A stretch of DNA of 39,407 bases, from positions 1-39,407 of the IMG/VR virus record IMGVR_UViG_3300013133_000019; one strand, 5' to 3'. Both the position numbers and the translations under genes were made by a program. The notes beneath the pieces are model-generated. The model was not told the DNA's origin, searched no databases, and saw only the letters and a program-made list of their open reading frames with translations. Below, piece after piece: positions 34,257 to 39,407 of the stretch. Origin of the DNA: a virus. Each line of letters opens with the position of its first letter. Position 1 is the first letter of the stretch.

Positions 34257-34617
34257 GATCATCGCCAATTTCAACAGCAGCTTGAATAGCAAGACTGAGC
34301 TCTTCAATACTGCAATCTCCAAAAGACTTACAGTACCCTTCCCAACAGAGTCCTGCTCTTTCTTTTACAATGTTTTGCATTTCTTCAAATGAGTGACCTG
34401 ACTCTGCTGCCATCTCTCTTATTGATACTTTGAGCTTAGATATCTGTGCATAGGTGCCATTATCTACATGCGCATCAAAGAATACATCTACAGACTGTCC
34501 TTCTTCCAAGGAATCGACAAAAATTTTGAAGAGGGAGGAATCACTTGTGTCTTTATGCACAAGCTTTCCTTCTCTCTTTATAAGTTTAATATTTAATACA
34601 CCTTTTCTCTGTTTCAT
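34213..34617 (-). CDS. Unassigned 134-residue protein, NinB-like size
   Basis: The N-terminal half is beta-rich (GVLNIKLIKREGKLV). The middle reads KVSIREMAAESGHSFEEMQN, and the C-terminal half is helical (EELSLAIQAAVEIG). Size and layout resemble NinB-type phage recombination proteins, but I see no diagnostic residue, so this stays open. Its start overlaps the upstream 83-residue gene by 4 nt, and its 3' end overlaps the opposite-strand gene by 44 nt. Confidence 0.7.
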   Translation of the reverse strand: MKQRKGVLNIKLIKREGKLVHKDTSDSSLFKIFVDSLEEGQSVDVFFDAHVDNGTYAQISKLKVSIREMAAESGHSFEEMQNIVKERAGLCWEGYCKSFGDCSIEELSLAIQAAVEIGDDLNLNLRQIFHNHQD

Positions 34618-34865
34618 ATAGCGTTTTCTAATTTAATTGCTTCTTCTATATTAACATCTTCTAGCATTACAAATCTTGATGATTTGAAATACTCATATGG
34701 AAATTTTGATGGTAACTCTAAGAGTCTAAATCCTACAATAGATTGTAATTCCATATGCGCAACATGTATAACTGTATATTCCTGCCCTTCTACCACCCTT
34801 GCGTTGGATGGTAGAATTGCCGGTTGATTAGCATCATCTATGCATAATACTCTAAAGTGTTTCAT
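34614..34865 (-). CDS. Small beta-rich unassigned protein (83 residues)
   Basis: MKHFRVLCIDDANQP starts a beta-rich protein with GQEYTVIHVAHME and IVGFRLLEL, ending in a helix. The layout resembles small SH3-like phage proteins of unknown role. It overlaps the upstream zinc-finger gene by 14 nt and the downstream gene by 4 nt. Confidence 0.72.
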   Translation of the reverse strand: MKHFRVLCIDDANQPAILPSNARVVEGQEYTVIHVAHMELQSIVGFRLLELPSKFPYEYFKSSRFVMLEDVNIEEAIKLENAI

Positions 34866-35343
34866 TTTTTATTCTTGGTCTTTTTGTTTTAGTTTCTATA
34901 TCAATTATTAGTTTAGCAAAACGTTTAGTATCAGAACACTGCTCACACATCTGTGATCTTTTATCACCTGAAAAGTGGGACCCACATTCCATGCATGCTC
35001 TGATATAATAACCTTCTTTAAAACTACTAGGCAGTAGAGTATATTTAATTGGTTTATTTGTATTGACAAGTTTAGATTTGATAGCTGACTTCCACTGTGC
35101 ATGCTTTAACTGAAACGTTTTACCTTCTCCATCTTTTATATAGAGCTTAGCTAAATACATTCCATCATGCATTTCTCCAGAGAACTTATCTCCTATTACA
35201 TAATAATTTCCTGATGGGCATAAGTGATCTATCTTAACTAGATCTACTATATCAGGGCCCAAACATAATACCCCTGTCATATCATCCCACAAATCGCAGG
35301 ACTGAAAAGGGTAGGTAATTACTGTACCTACTTCTTGTTCCAT
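34852..35343 (-). CDS. Zinc-finger-containing unassigned protein (163 residues)
   Basis: The C-terminal third has ACMECGSHF and QMCEQCSDT, two C-x2-C knuckles 13 residues apart, a typical four-cysteine zinc ribbon. The N-terminal part is beta-rich and carries HAQWKSAIKSK. The tail is basic (KTKRPRIKNETL), which would suit nucleic-acid binding. Function is unknown. It overlaps the ClpS-like gene stop by 1 nt (TAATG). Confidence 0.75.
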   Translation of the reverse strand: MEQEVGTVITYPFQSCDLWDDMTGVLCLGPDIVDLVKIDHLCPSGNYYVIGDKFSGEMHDGMYLAKLYIKDGEGKTFQLKHAQWKSAIKSKLVNTNKPIKYTLLPSSFKEGYYIRACMECGSHFSGDKRSQMCEQCSDTKRFAKLIIDIETKTKRPRIKNETL

Positions 35344-35567
35344 TAATAATCGATTACTTGTGTATTAAAACCAACGCTATCAAGCATCATTGCTATTTCA
35401 GCTAGCTCAATTGTTTCACCTTCTTTAATTGTATAGCGTCCTTTCTTATCTATAATTATTGCGCACTGTTCAGCTTGCAATGGCTCAAAGCTACAATACC
35501 TGATGAGGCATGCTATAGCTAGTGTATTATCAAAATTAGAATTCTTTATGATTGATAATCTAGCCAT
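35343..35567 (-). CDS. ClpS-like small protein lacking the N-degron pocket residues
   Basis: A 74-residue protein. SFEPLQAEQCAIIIDKKGR lines up with the ClpS helix and strand that in E. coli read SYDVERATQLMLAVHYQGK (recalled from memory). The following IELAEIAMMLDSVGF fits VAETKVAMVNKYAREN. Before that, KNSNFDNT matches VNDDYTPM, but the two aspartates are S and N and the histidine is K, so the N-end-rule pocket looks lost. ClpS links N-degron substrates to ClpAP; this version may bind Clp without delivering substrate. That is inference. It overlaps the helicase stop by 22 nt. Confidence 0.6.
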   Translation of the reverse strand: MARLSIIKNSNFDNTLAIACLIRYCSFEPLQAEQCAIIIDKKGRYTIKEGETIELAEIAMMLDSVGFNTQVIDY

Positions 35568-36664
35568 ATTATTTTATCTGAATTTAAATGAGCTAATGCA
35601 TTTTCAACCCAGGTTTCATCAACAGTATTCTTGTAGCAAAGAATATGAACTCCTGCTGTATCATCTGGATTGAGGCGCAACAATCTACCAAGCTTCTGCG
35701 ATGCCTTTCTATTATTAGAATATGCATGCATGATTATACCTGATTTAAGATCTGGAATATTTACACCCTCACTTAGTTGCTCTACTGCAGATAATAATTC
35801 TATATCACCTTTCTTAAATAGCTCAAGGTTTTCCTTAGACTTTGGGTTGTTGCTATGGTAACTATGTGGTGACAATCTATCTGCTTGTGCCTGTGTATTT
35901 GCAAATAAAAGAGTTTTTGTTTTACGTCTAGCTAATAATTCTAAAACTTTTATCTCTTTACTTGTATAATCCATCATTGCACGCATGCGCATTACCCTAA
36001 GTATCTGTTTGTTTTTAGGCTTATCTTCTTGATCTATACGCGTAGTCCAGTAATTATAATTCTTTCTCTCTGATGTTTTCCAAGTTTTGCTGCCAGTTTT
36101 AACTTCTAGATCATTAGTTTCTGATAGATCTATTAAATGAACATAGATTCTATAATCATTAAGTATCTTATCATCAACTGCTGAGTCAGTTTTATATTCA
36201 TATACTTTGGGACAGAACTTGTTACACATAATTCCTTTCTCACCCTTGTTATATTTAGGATAAGTACCCGTTAATCCTAGTATGATTATGTTCTGTCTAA
36301 GTGCCATGGTAAGATAATAGTCATGACTATTCTTAAGACTATGACACTCATCAAGATAAATTACATCATAATCATACGACTCCTTGTTTAGAGATAGATA
36401 AGTTGTGAATGTGATACTTCCTAGTAGATGAGCATAATCGTGCTTAACAGCATCCATTTTCCAGCTATCAAATATAGATACTTTGGGTGCTACTACAAGG
36501 AACCTTGGTTTGTGAATTGTCTTACTTATTTCTTCCATGTGCATAAGACCTAATAAAGTTTTACCTACACCCATGGATATTTCTACACCTGCGTTATTAT
36601 GTGGCAGGATTGTTTGCAATGCTTCTTCTTGTATTTGACTTTTAGTTTTAGTTAGATGTTCCAT
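35546..36664 (-). CDS. SF2 DNA/RNA helicase
   Basis: A 372-residue helicase. Motif I is EISMGVGKTLLGL (MGVGKT 31-36), motif II VIYLDECHSLKN (DECH 105-108), motif III GLTGTYP, and motif VI QKLGRLLRLN. SAVEQLSEGVNIPDL gives motif V. The protein is close to the bare two-RecA core, without accessory domains. Phage SF2 helicases of this kind take part in recombination, replication restart or RNA unwinding; the sequence does not decide. It overlaps the DnaA-like gene by 17 nt. Confidence 0.88.
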   Translation of the reverse strand: MEHLTKTKSQIQEEALQTILPHNNAGVEISMGVGKTLLGLMHMEEISKTIHKPRFLVVAPKVSIFDSWKMDAVKHDYAHLLGSITFTTYLSLNKESYDYDVIYLDECHSLKNSHDYYLTMALRQNIIILGLTGTYPKYNKGEKGIMCNKFCPKVYEYKTDSAVDDKILNDYRIYVHLIDLSETNDLEVKTGSKTWKTSERKNYNYWTTRIDQEDKPKNKQILRVMRMRAMMDYTSKEIKVLELLARRKTKTLLFANTQAQADRLSPHSYHSNNPKSKENLELFKKGDIELLSAVEQLSEGVNIPDLKSGIIMHAYSNNRKASQKLGRLLRLNPDDTAGVHILCYKNTVDETWVENALAHLNSDKIIWLDYQS

Positions 36665-37151
36665 ACTTCTGTAATAATCTTAATTCAATTATGTTGTACA
36701 ATCCTATGTAATGTTTCTCATTGATGTCAAACATATTGTTTACTGCTTTAACAGCATGTAGAATTGTACAGTGATCTTGACTAAGGAATCTACCTATTGC
36801 TGAATAACTGTACCCTATCTTGTATGCTATATGTGAAAAGATATGTCTAAGCTCTACTAATTCTTGAGCTCTACTTTTAAAAAGAATACCTTCTGATATA
36901 TCAATAGTGCGATAGTTTAACTTTAAGGTCTTAGATGGATTCATTTCAAACAAGTAAGTGTTTACTTCAAACAATAAATCATTTAAAGATATGTCTGTCA
37001 TTCTATACTTACCAGAGATTTGATAGCTTACAAATGCTTTGATACCAAATCTTTCTTCAAACTGTTGCTTAAATAACTCTACCATTTTCTCTGCTTCTAA
37101 GATTCTATCTTTTGTTAAAGCAGCTACAGCATAATCGTCGTTCTTTTCCAT
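36648..37151 (-). CDS. DnaA domain IV-like DNA-binding protein
   Basis: A 167-residue protein. Residues 119-133, IGRFLSQDHCTILHA, match the DnaA-box recognition signature of DnaA domain IV (G-x-DHTT-V-x-HA), preceded by helices ELVELRHIFSHIAYKI. There is no AAA+ domain, so it binds DNA but cannot by itself form the ATP-dependent DnaA filament. It may mark the phage origin, repress, or compete for host DnaA boxes. The 87-residue gene overlaps its start by 28 nt. A TACATTTG element lies 9 nt upstream of its ATG. Confidence 0.78.
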   Translation of the reverse strand: MEKNDDYAVAALTKDRILEAEKMVELFKQQFEERFGIKAFVSYQISGKYRMTDISLNDLLFEVNTYLFEMNPSKTLKLNYRTIDISEGILFKSRAQELVELRHIFSHIAYKIGYSYSAIGRFLSQDHCTILHAVKAVNNMFDINEKHYIGLYNIIELRLLQKYGTSN

Positions 37152-37387
37152 TTATTAAACAAATGTATTAACATGCATATGTCAGCTATATCATCTATAG
37201 TAACATCATCTGTATCAATATATACTGTCCAATAATCGTTTTTAACTTTATCACTTGGACAAGATGTTAAAGATATGGATTCTGATAAATCATAAGTATA
37301 ATAATGGTAACTTGTTTTATCTCCACTTTCTTCTTTAGGTATATAATGTTTTGTAAACCCTTCTTCTTCTAGTTCCGTCTCTTTCAT
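37124..37387 (-). CDS. Small unassigned protein (87 residues)
   Basis: An acidic N-terminus (MKETELEEEGFTKHYIP) is followed by a beta-rich middle (YHYYTYDLSESISLTS) and a helical end (DIADICMLIHLFNKW). There is no recognised domain. Its ATG overlaps the stop of the membrane protein gene upstream as ATGA. Its end overlaps the DnaA-like gene by 28 nt. Confidence 0.65.
   Translation of the reverse strand: MKETELEEEGFTKHYIPKEESGDKTSYHYYTYDLSESISLTSCPSDKVKNDYWTVYIDTDDVTIDDIADICMLIHLFNKWKRTTIML
37160..37167 (-). promoter_or_regulatory. Possible -7 element before the DnaA-like gene
   Basis: The minus strand reads TACATTTG, identical to the -7 element at 22302-22309 and sharing the ten bases ATACATTTGT with it. 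No -33 TTTG is seen at 19 nt. It is 8 nt from the ATG, which would give a nearly leaderless message, so support is weak. Confidence 0.3.
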
Positions 37388-37623
37388 TCTGTTTTATTGT
37401 ATAAATATTCGTAATAATCTTTTTGGGGCTTGCTTAGATTCTTGCGTTCTACAAAATCTTTGGGCTCATCATACGTATGTTTGATTACCTCTATCTTATC
37501 TAGATGATTAAACTCTTTATTGTCTCCTGATTTAAATGTCAGAAGCACTAGTAGCACCATGAAGAATAAAAAATACAGGATATGTAGCATAACATTACGA
37601 TGATTAATTTTACTTTTAATCAT
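37384..37623 (-). CDS. Small membrane protein (79 residues)
   Basis: A basic N-terminus (MIKSKINHRN) precedes one hydrophobic segment, MLHILYFLFFMVLLVLLTF (about 12-30), then a charged soluble tail. This layout predicts a single-pass inner-membrane protein with the tail outside, or a signal anchor. It starts just 23 nt after the terminator at 37647-37681, so it heads a new transcript. Function is unknown. Confidence 0.75.
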   Translation of the reverse strand: MIKSKINHRNVMLHILYFLFFMVLLVLLTFKSGDNKEFNHLDKIEVIKHTYDEPKDFVERKNLSKPQKDYYEYLYNKTE

Positions 37624-37646
37624 ACAGTATAAAGTATTTAAGTGTG

Positions 37647-37681
37647 AAAAAAATAGACAGACTATACACCTTTAATCTGTC
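37647..37681 (-). terminator. Rho-independent terminator
   Basis: On the minus strand GACAGATTA pairs with TAGTCTGTC (9 bp with one G-U), over positions 37681-37656, with an 8-nt loop. Seven A residues at 37647-37653 give a U7 tract. It ends transcription coming from the radical SAM and lipoprotein genes. Confidence 0.85.
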
Positions 37682-37710
37682 CAGAGAATGCGGTTGGAGG
37701 TGAACGCAGC
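37647..37710 (-). ncRNA. Possible small RNA or structured 3' UTR with CACCUCC loop
   Basis: This is a roughly 64-nt stretch between the stop of the 33-residue gene and the terminator U-tract, visibly richer in G and C than its surroundings. The minus strand forms TGCGTT (37708-37703) paired with AACCGCA (37695-37689, one bulged C), leaving a 7-nt loop of exactly CACCTCC. The terminator hairpin follows at once. The loop equals the anti-Shine-Dalgarno core of 16S rRNA, so it could pair with GGAGGUG in messages. Expression is not shown. Confidence 0.35.
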
Positions 37711-37812
37711 TTAATCTTTTTTAAAGTGCTCGTCTTCATATGGGGCATTCTTCACTTCATATGCTAGCCATACCCATATTCCTACATAGATAATAATTCC
37801 AATTGTTATCAT
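37711..37812 (-). CDS. 33-residue single-pass membrane protein
   Basis: ATG at 37812 overlaps the lipoprotein stop as ATGA. The protein has an N-terminal hydrophobic helix, MITIGIIIYVGIWVWLAYEV, and a charged tail ending DEHFKKD. The exact ATGA junction and the clear membrane helix support a real gene. Function is unknown. Confidence 0.65.
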   Translation of the reverse strand: MITIGIIIYVGIWVWLAYEVKNAPYEDEHFKKD

Positions 37813-37970
37813 ATCTTTCGTGCTTTATTAATTTTCTTTTGCATCCTTTTAGTTTGCTTATTAACTATCTTTTGTCTTTGCTTTACTGTGCTTGGGTTAA
37901 TTCTAATATTATAAGACGGACCTGTTCTACATGAAACCATTAAAATTAATATGATAAGTATCTTATACAT
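37809..37970 (-). CDS. Small putative lipoprotein (53 residues)
   Basis: From ATG 37970, placed 2 nt after the radical SAM stop, the protein begins MYKILIILILMVSC, a signal peptide ending in a lipobox-like MVSC with cysteine at residue 14. The mature part is strongly basic (many K, R and Q). An upstream in-frame ATG at 38000 would put ten residues before the signal, so it is less likely. Small phage lipoproteins often block superinfection or act in lysis; here that is only a possibility. Confidence 0.65.
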   Translation of the reverse strand: MYKILIILILMVSCRTGPSYNIRINPSTVKQRQKIVNKQTKRMQKKINKARKI

Positions 37971-37972
37971 GA

Positions 37973-38839
37973 TTAAAATATATAACGTATTGTGTTCCAA
38001 GGTATTATCTCATCATGTAATTCAGTCCATTCTTTTATGTACTTAGCTTTAAGTGCGTGATGATATCTAAGATTCTCTCCACCATATTGTGATGTTTTTG
38101 TTTCTTGAATATCAGGTCGCCATAATAAACTCTCACCAGGTAATTGATACTCTAAGTTTTCTAAATGCTTGCCTTCATTATGAGTAAGAAAGATTACTTC
38201 AGCTTTTGTCATTTGAGGATGCCACAAGTCTCTCCTAAAGGTAGCTTCTACTTGTTTAAATAACTCCTTGTAGTCTTCTAACCAGCCATCATATACAATA
38301 ACAGGACTAAAGTTTAAATGCACCTCATATCCTGCTGTTTGAAATCTAAGTACTGCATCTAATCTTTTCTGAATGGTACTTGTATTTGGCTCTAGTATTC
38401 TACTAAGTTTATCAGGCATTAGACTAAATCTGATACGTATCTTGTAGTCAGGATTATACTTTAGTAGATCTTCATTCACATACTTAGTAGCAAAGGAACC
38501 CATAGCACGAGGATGCGCTTTAAAGAAATCAAATATCTTCTCCCACTCATGATACTTAGCATGCAGAGCAAAGTCTTCATTACATGAGATATCATATGTA
38601 ATATACTTATCATGTGTTTGATTAGGCTTCTCTGCATCTGCAAACCACGCGTGATGATCTATTGCAGTAAGTATATCCTCGGTATTTCTAGCAATAGATA
38701 AATCAGTAGACTTGTGTCTCTTCATGTAACAATATGTACAATTATACAAACAACCATGACCAAAGGTAGGAGAGATATAATCTGTACTCCTACCACTAGG
38801 TCTGATATCCATGCTTCTCCGTTTAGTATAAGTTACCAT
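37973..38839 (-). CDS. Radical SAM enzyme, spore photoproduct lyase-like
   Basis: From ATG 38839 the protein is 288 residues; the longer frame to 38848 would start with TTG. HGCLYNCTYCYMK holds the cluster cysteines C30, C34 and C37 (CX3CX2C). SPTFGHGC before it and the pattern of later strands (RIRFSLMPDK, HLNFSPVIVYDG) resemble spore photoproduct lyase and related DNA-repair enzymes, which use a 5'-deoxyadenosyl radical to reverse thymine photoproducts. For an AT-rich, thymine-rich genome such repair would be useful. The substrate is inferred, not shown. Confidence 0.8.
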   Translation of the reverse strand: MVTYTKRRSMDIRPSGRSTDYISPTFGHGCLYNCTYCYMKRHKSTDLSIARNTEDILTAIDHHAWFADAEKPNQTHDKYITYDISCNEDFALHAKYHEWEKIFDFFKAHPRAMGSFATKYVNEDLLKYNPDYKIRIRFSLMPDKLSRILEPNTSTIQKRLDAVLRFQTAGYEVHLNFSPVIVYDGWLEDYKELFKQVEATFRRDLWHPQMTKAEVIFLTHNEGKHLENLEYQLPGESLLWRPDIQETKTSQYGGENLRYHHALKAKYIKEWTELHDEIIPWNTIRYIF

Positions 38840-38844
38840 GATAA

Positions 38845-39072
38845 TCAATCTAAAGATAAACTATATGACAATAACTCACTGTGTAATAGATCTCTTACTT
38901 GTATGAGTGCATCAATTACTTCTTCTGGAGTATCATCATCAGCATATTTAGTTCTTGATCTTAGTTCTTCATCAATAGTCCATAGAACCATTTTATATTT
39001 TGAACCATTCATAGCACTTTGCAACTCCTCTGCATCTTCGTAAGGATCAAACTCTAATATTACTTTTGCCAT
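38845..39072 (-). CDS. Small acidic phage protein of unknown function (75 residues)
   Basis: It begins MAKVILEFDPYEDAEELQSA, then has NGSKYKMVLWTIDEELRSR and a helical acidic end. This arrangement is familiar from many small phage proteins of unknown function (an INGSKY-like motif followed by LWDID). It is placed 5 nt ahead of the radical SAM start and 5 nt after the 40-residue gene. Confidence 0.8.
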   Translation of the reverse strand: MAKVILEFDPYEDAEELQSAMNGSKYKMVLWTIDEELRSRTKYADDDTPEEVIDALIQVRDLLHSELLSYSLSLD

Positions 39073-39077
39073 AACTT

Positions 39078-39200
39078 TTATTGTATTAGATAATCAAGTA
39101 AAAAATAAAAAATTACATTACCTAAAGCAGATCCAAGACATATTCCTAAAAAGAACATATCCCATCTACTAAATATTGGCTCATCATCTTTCTCTTTCAT
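39078..39200 (-). CDS. 40-residue membrane protein
   Basis: ATG at 39200 overlaps the stop of the upstream 50-residue gene as ATGA, and TAA ends at 39078. A charged start (MKEKDDEPIFSRWD) precedes a hydrophobic helix, MFFLGICLGSALGNVIFYFL. It is probably a single-pass inner-membrane protein of unknown role. Confidence 0.65.
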   Translation of the reverse strand: MKEKDDEPIFSRWDMFFLGICLGSALGNVIFYFLLDYLIQ

Positions 39201-39349
39201 ATCTTGTCTTTTTTAATTAACAACATTATAAGTACTAACTCTAAGAATGCAATAGTATAATTACCTTTATAGGTAAAATATGCACCCGATAATACAACAA
39301 GATAAAAGTACATCTTGTCACACAATATAAAATCAATTAGCTTTTTCAT
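39197..39349 (-). CDS. 50-residue membrane protein
   Basis: ATG at 39349 starts 1 nt after the preceding stop, and TGA ends at 39197 in an ATGA overlap with the next gene. Two hydrophobic stretches, MYFYLVVLSGAYF and IAFLELVLIMLLI, suggest a small two-pass membrane hairpin. It could form a complex with the adjacent 40-residue protein, which is inference. Confidence 0.65.
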   Translation of the reverse strand: MKKLIDFILCDKMYFYLVVLSGAYFTYKGNYTIAFLELVLIMLLIKKDKI

Positions 39350-39350
39350 A

Positions 39351-39407
39351 TCAAATTCTTTTAAGTATTAAACATCCATCTGCATCTAACGCAGGTTCAG
39401 GAACTGC
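39351..39407 (-). CDS. 3' end of a gene running in from the right edge
   Basis: The frame is open from the window edge to TGA at 39351, giving the last 18 residues (AVPEPALDADGCLILKRI). The stop abuts the ATG of the 50-residue gene with 1 nt between. Too little is visible to identify it. Confidence 0.5.
   Translation of the reverse strand, partial: AVPEPALDADGCLILKRI

Noticed and set aside
38840-38848. TTG at 38848 as the radical SAM start
   Set aside because: An ATG three codons later sits 5 nt after the previous stop and keeps all conserved residues.
1-39407. Stop-codon reassignment as seen in some crAss-like phages
   Set aside because: TAA, TAG and TGA each end genes at sensible places, with start-stop overlaps such as ATGA, and no long frame is interrupted by a single stop.
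1-39407. Inteins, introns, CRISPR arrays, insertion sequences and tRNA genes
   Set aside because: Conserved motifs of the polymerases and helicases are uninterrupted at normal spacing, and I saw no repeat arrays, transposase motifs or tRNA-like cloverleaf in the short gaps.

Overview
The window looks like part of a crAss-like phage (order Crassvirales), a tailed dsDNA virus of gut Bacteroidota. I base this on three things: the pairing of a giant virion RNA-polymerase polyprotein with a full phage replication module on the opposite strand, the AT-rich composition, and possible host promoters of the Bacteroidota type (TTTG / TAnnTTTG). The assignment comes from recognised protein motifs and gene order; no database search was run. 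The standard genetic code fits, since TAA, TAG and TGA all act as stops at plausible gene ends.

Left part (1-17,674, + strand): two enormous ORFs joined by an ATGA overlap. The first is open through the left edge and is at least 4,012 residues. It carries a zincin protease motif (HEAFH) and, much later, an RNA-polymerase catalytic centre (RIPTQ ... GGDFDID). The second (1,878 residues) has its own zincin motif (HEFAH), long helical stretches and one C-terminal membrane segment. By analogy with known crAss-like phages these are virion cargo: a polymerase and partner proteins carried into the cell to transcribe early genes.

Centre (about 17,675-17,718): the two transcription directions converge on a bidirectional hairpin terminator.

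Right part (17,707-39,407, almost all - strand): a compact early/replication region with many start-stop overlaps. In transcription order (right to left) it contains small membrane and lipoprotein genes, a radical SAM photoproduct-lyase-like enzyme, a DnaA domain-IV-like protein, an SF2 helicase, a ClpS-like small protein, uracil-DNA glycosylase, a winged-helix-like protein, a DnaB-type helicase, a Sak4-like ATPase, an SSB-like protein, a DnaG-like primase with a degenerate zinc domain, a GIY-YIG-like nuclease, a VWA/zincin protein with a MoxR-type AAA+ partner, a RecB-like nuclease, an HhH protein, a family B DNA polymerase, a large unassigned protein and a MazG-like pyrophosphohydrolase. One gene (33,951-34,256) runs against this direction.

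Internal hairpin terminators and possible host-type promoters divide the early region into sub-units. The best defined is a single-gene unit around 21,782-22,332. Near 37,647-37,710 a short GC-richer segment forms a hairpin whose loop is exactly CACCUCC (the anti-Shine-Dalgarno core), followed directly by a terminator; it may be a small RNA. Several genes too short for ordinary ORF calling were read directly: a 59-residue zinc ribbon, 33-, 40- and 50-residue membrane proteins, an 18-residue ORF and a partial gene at the right edge.
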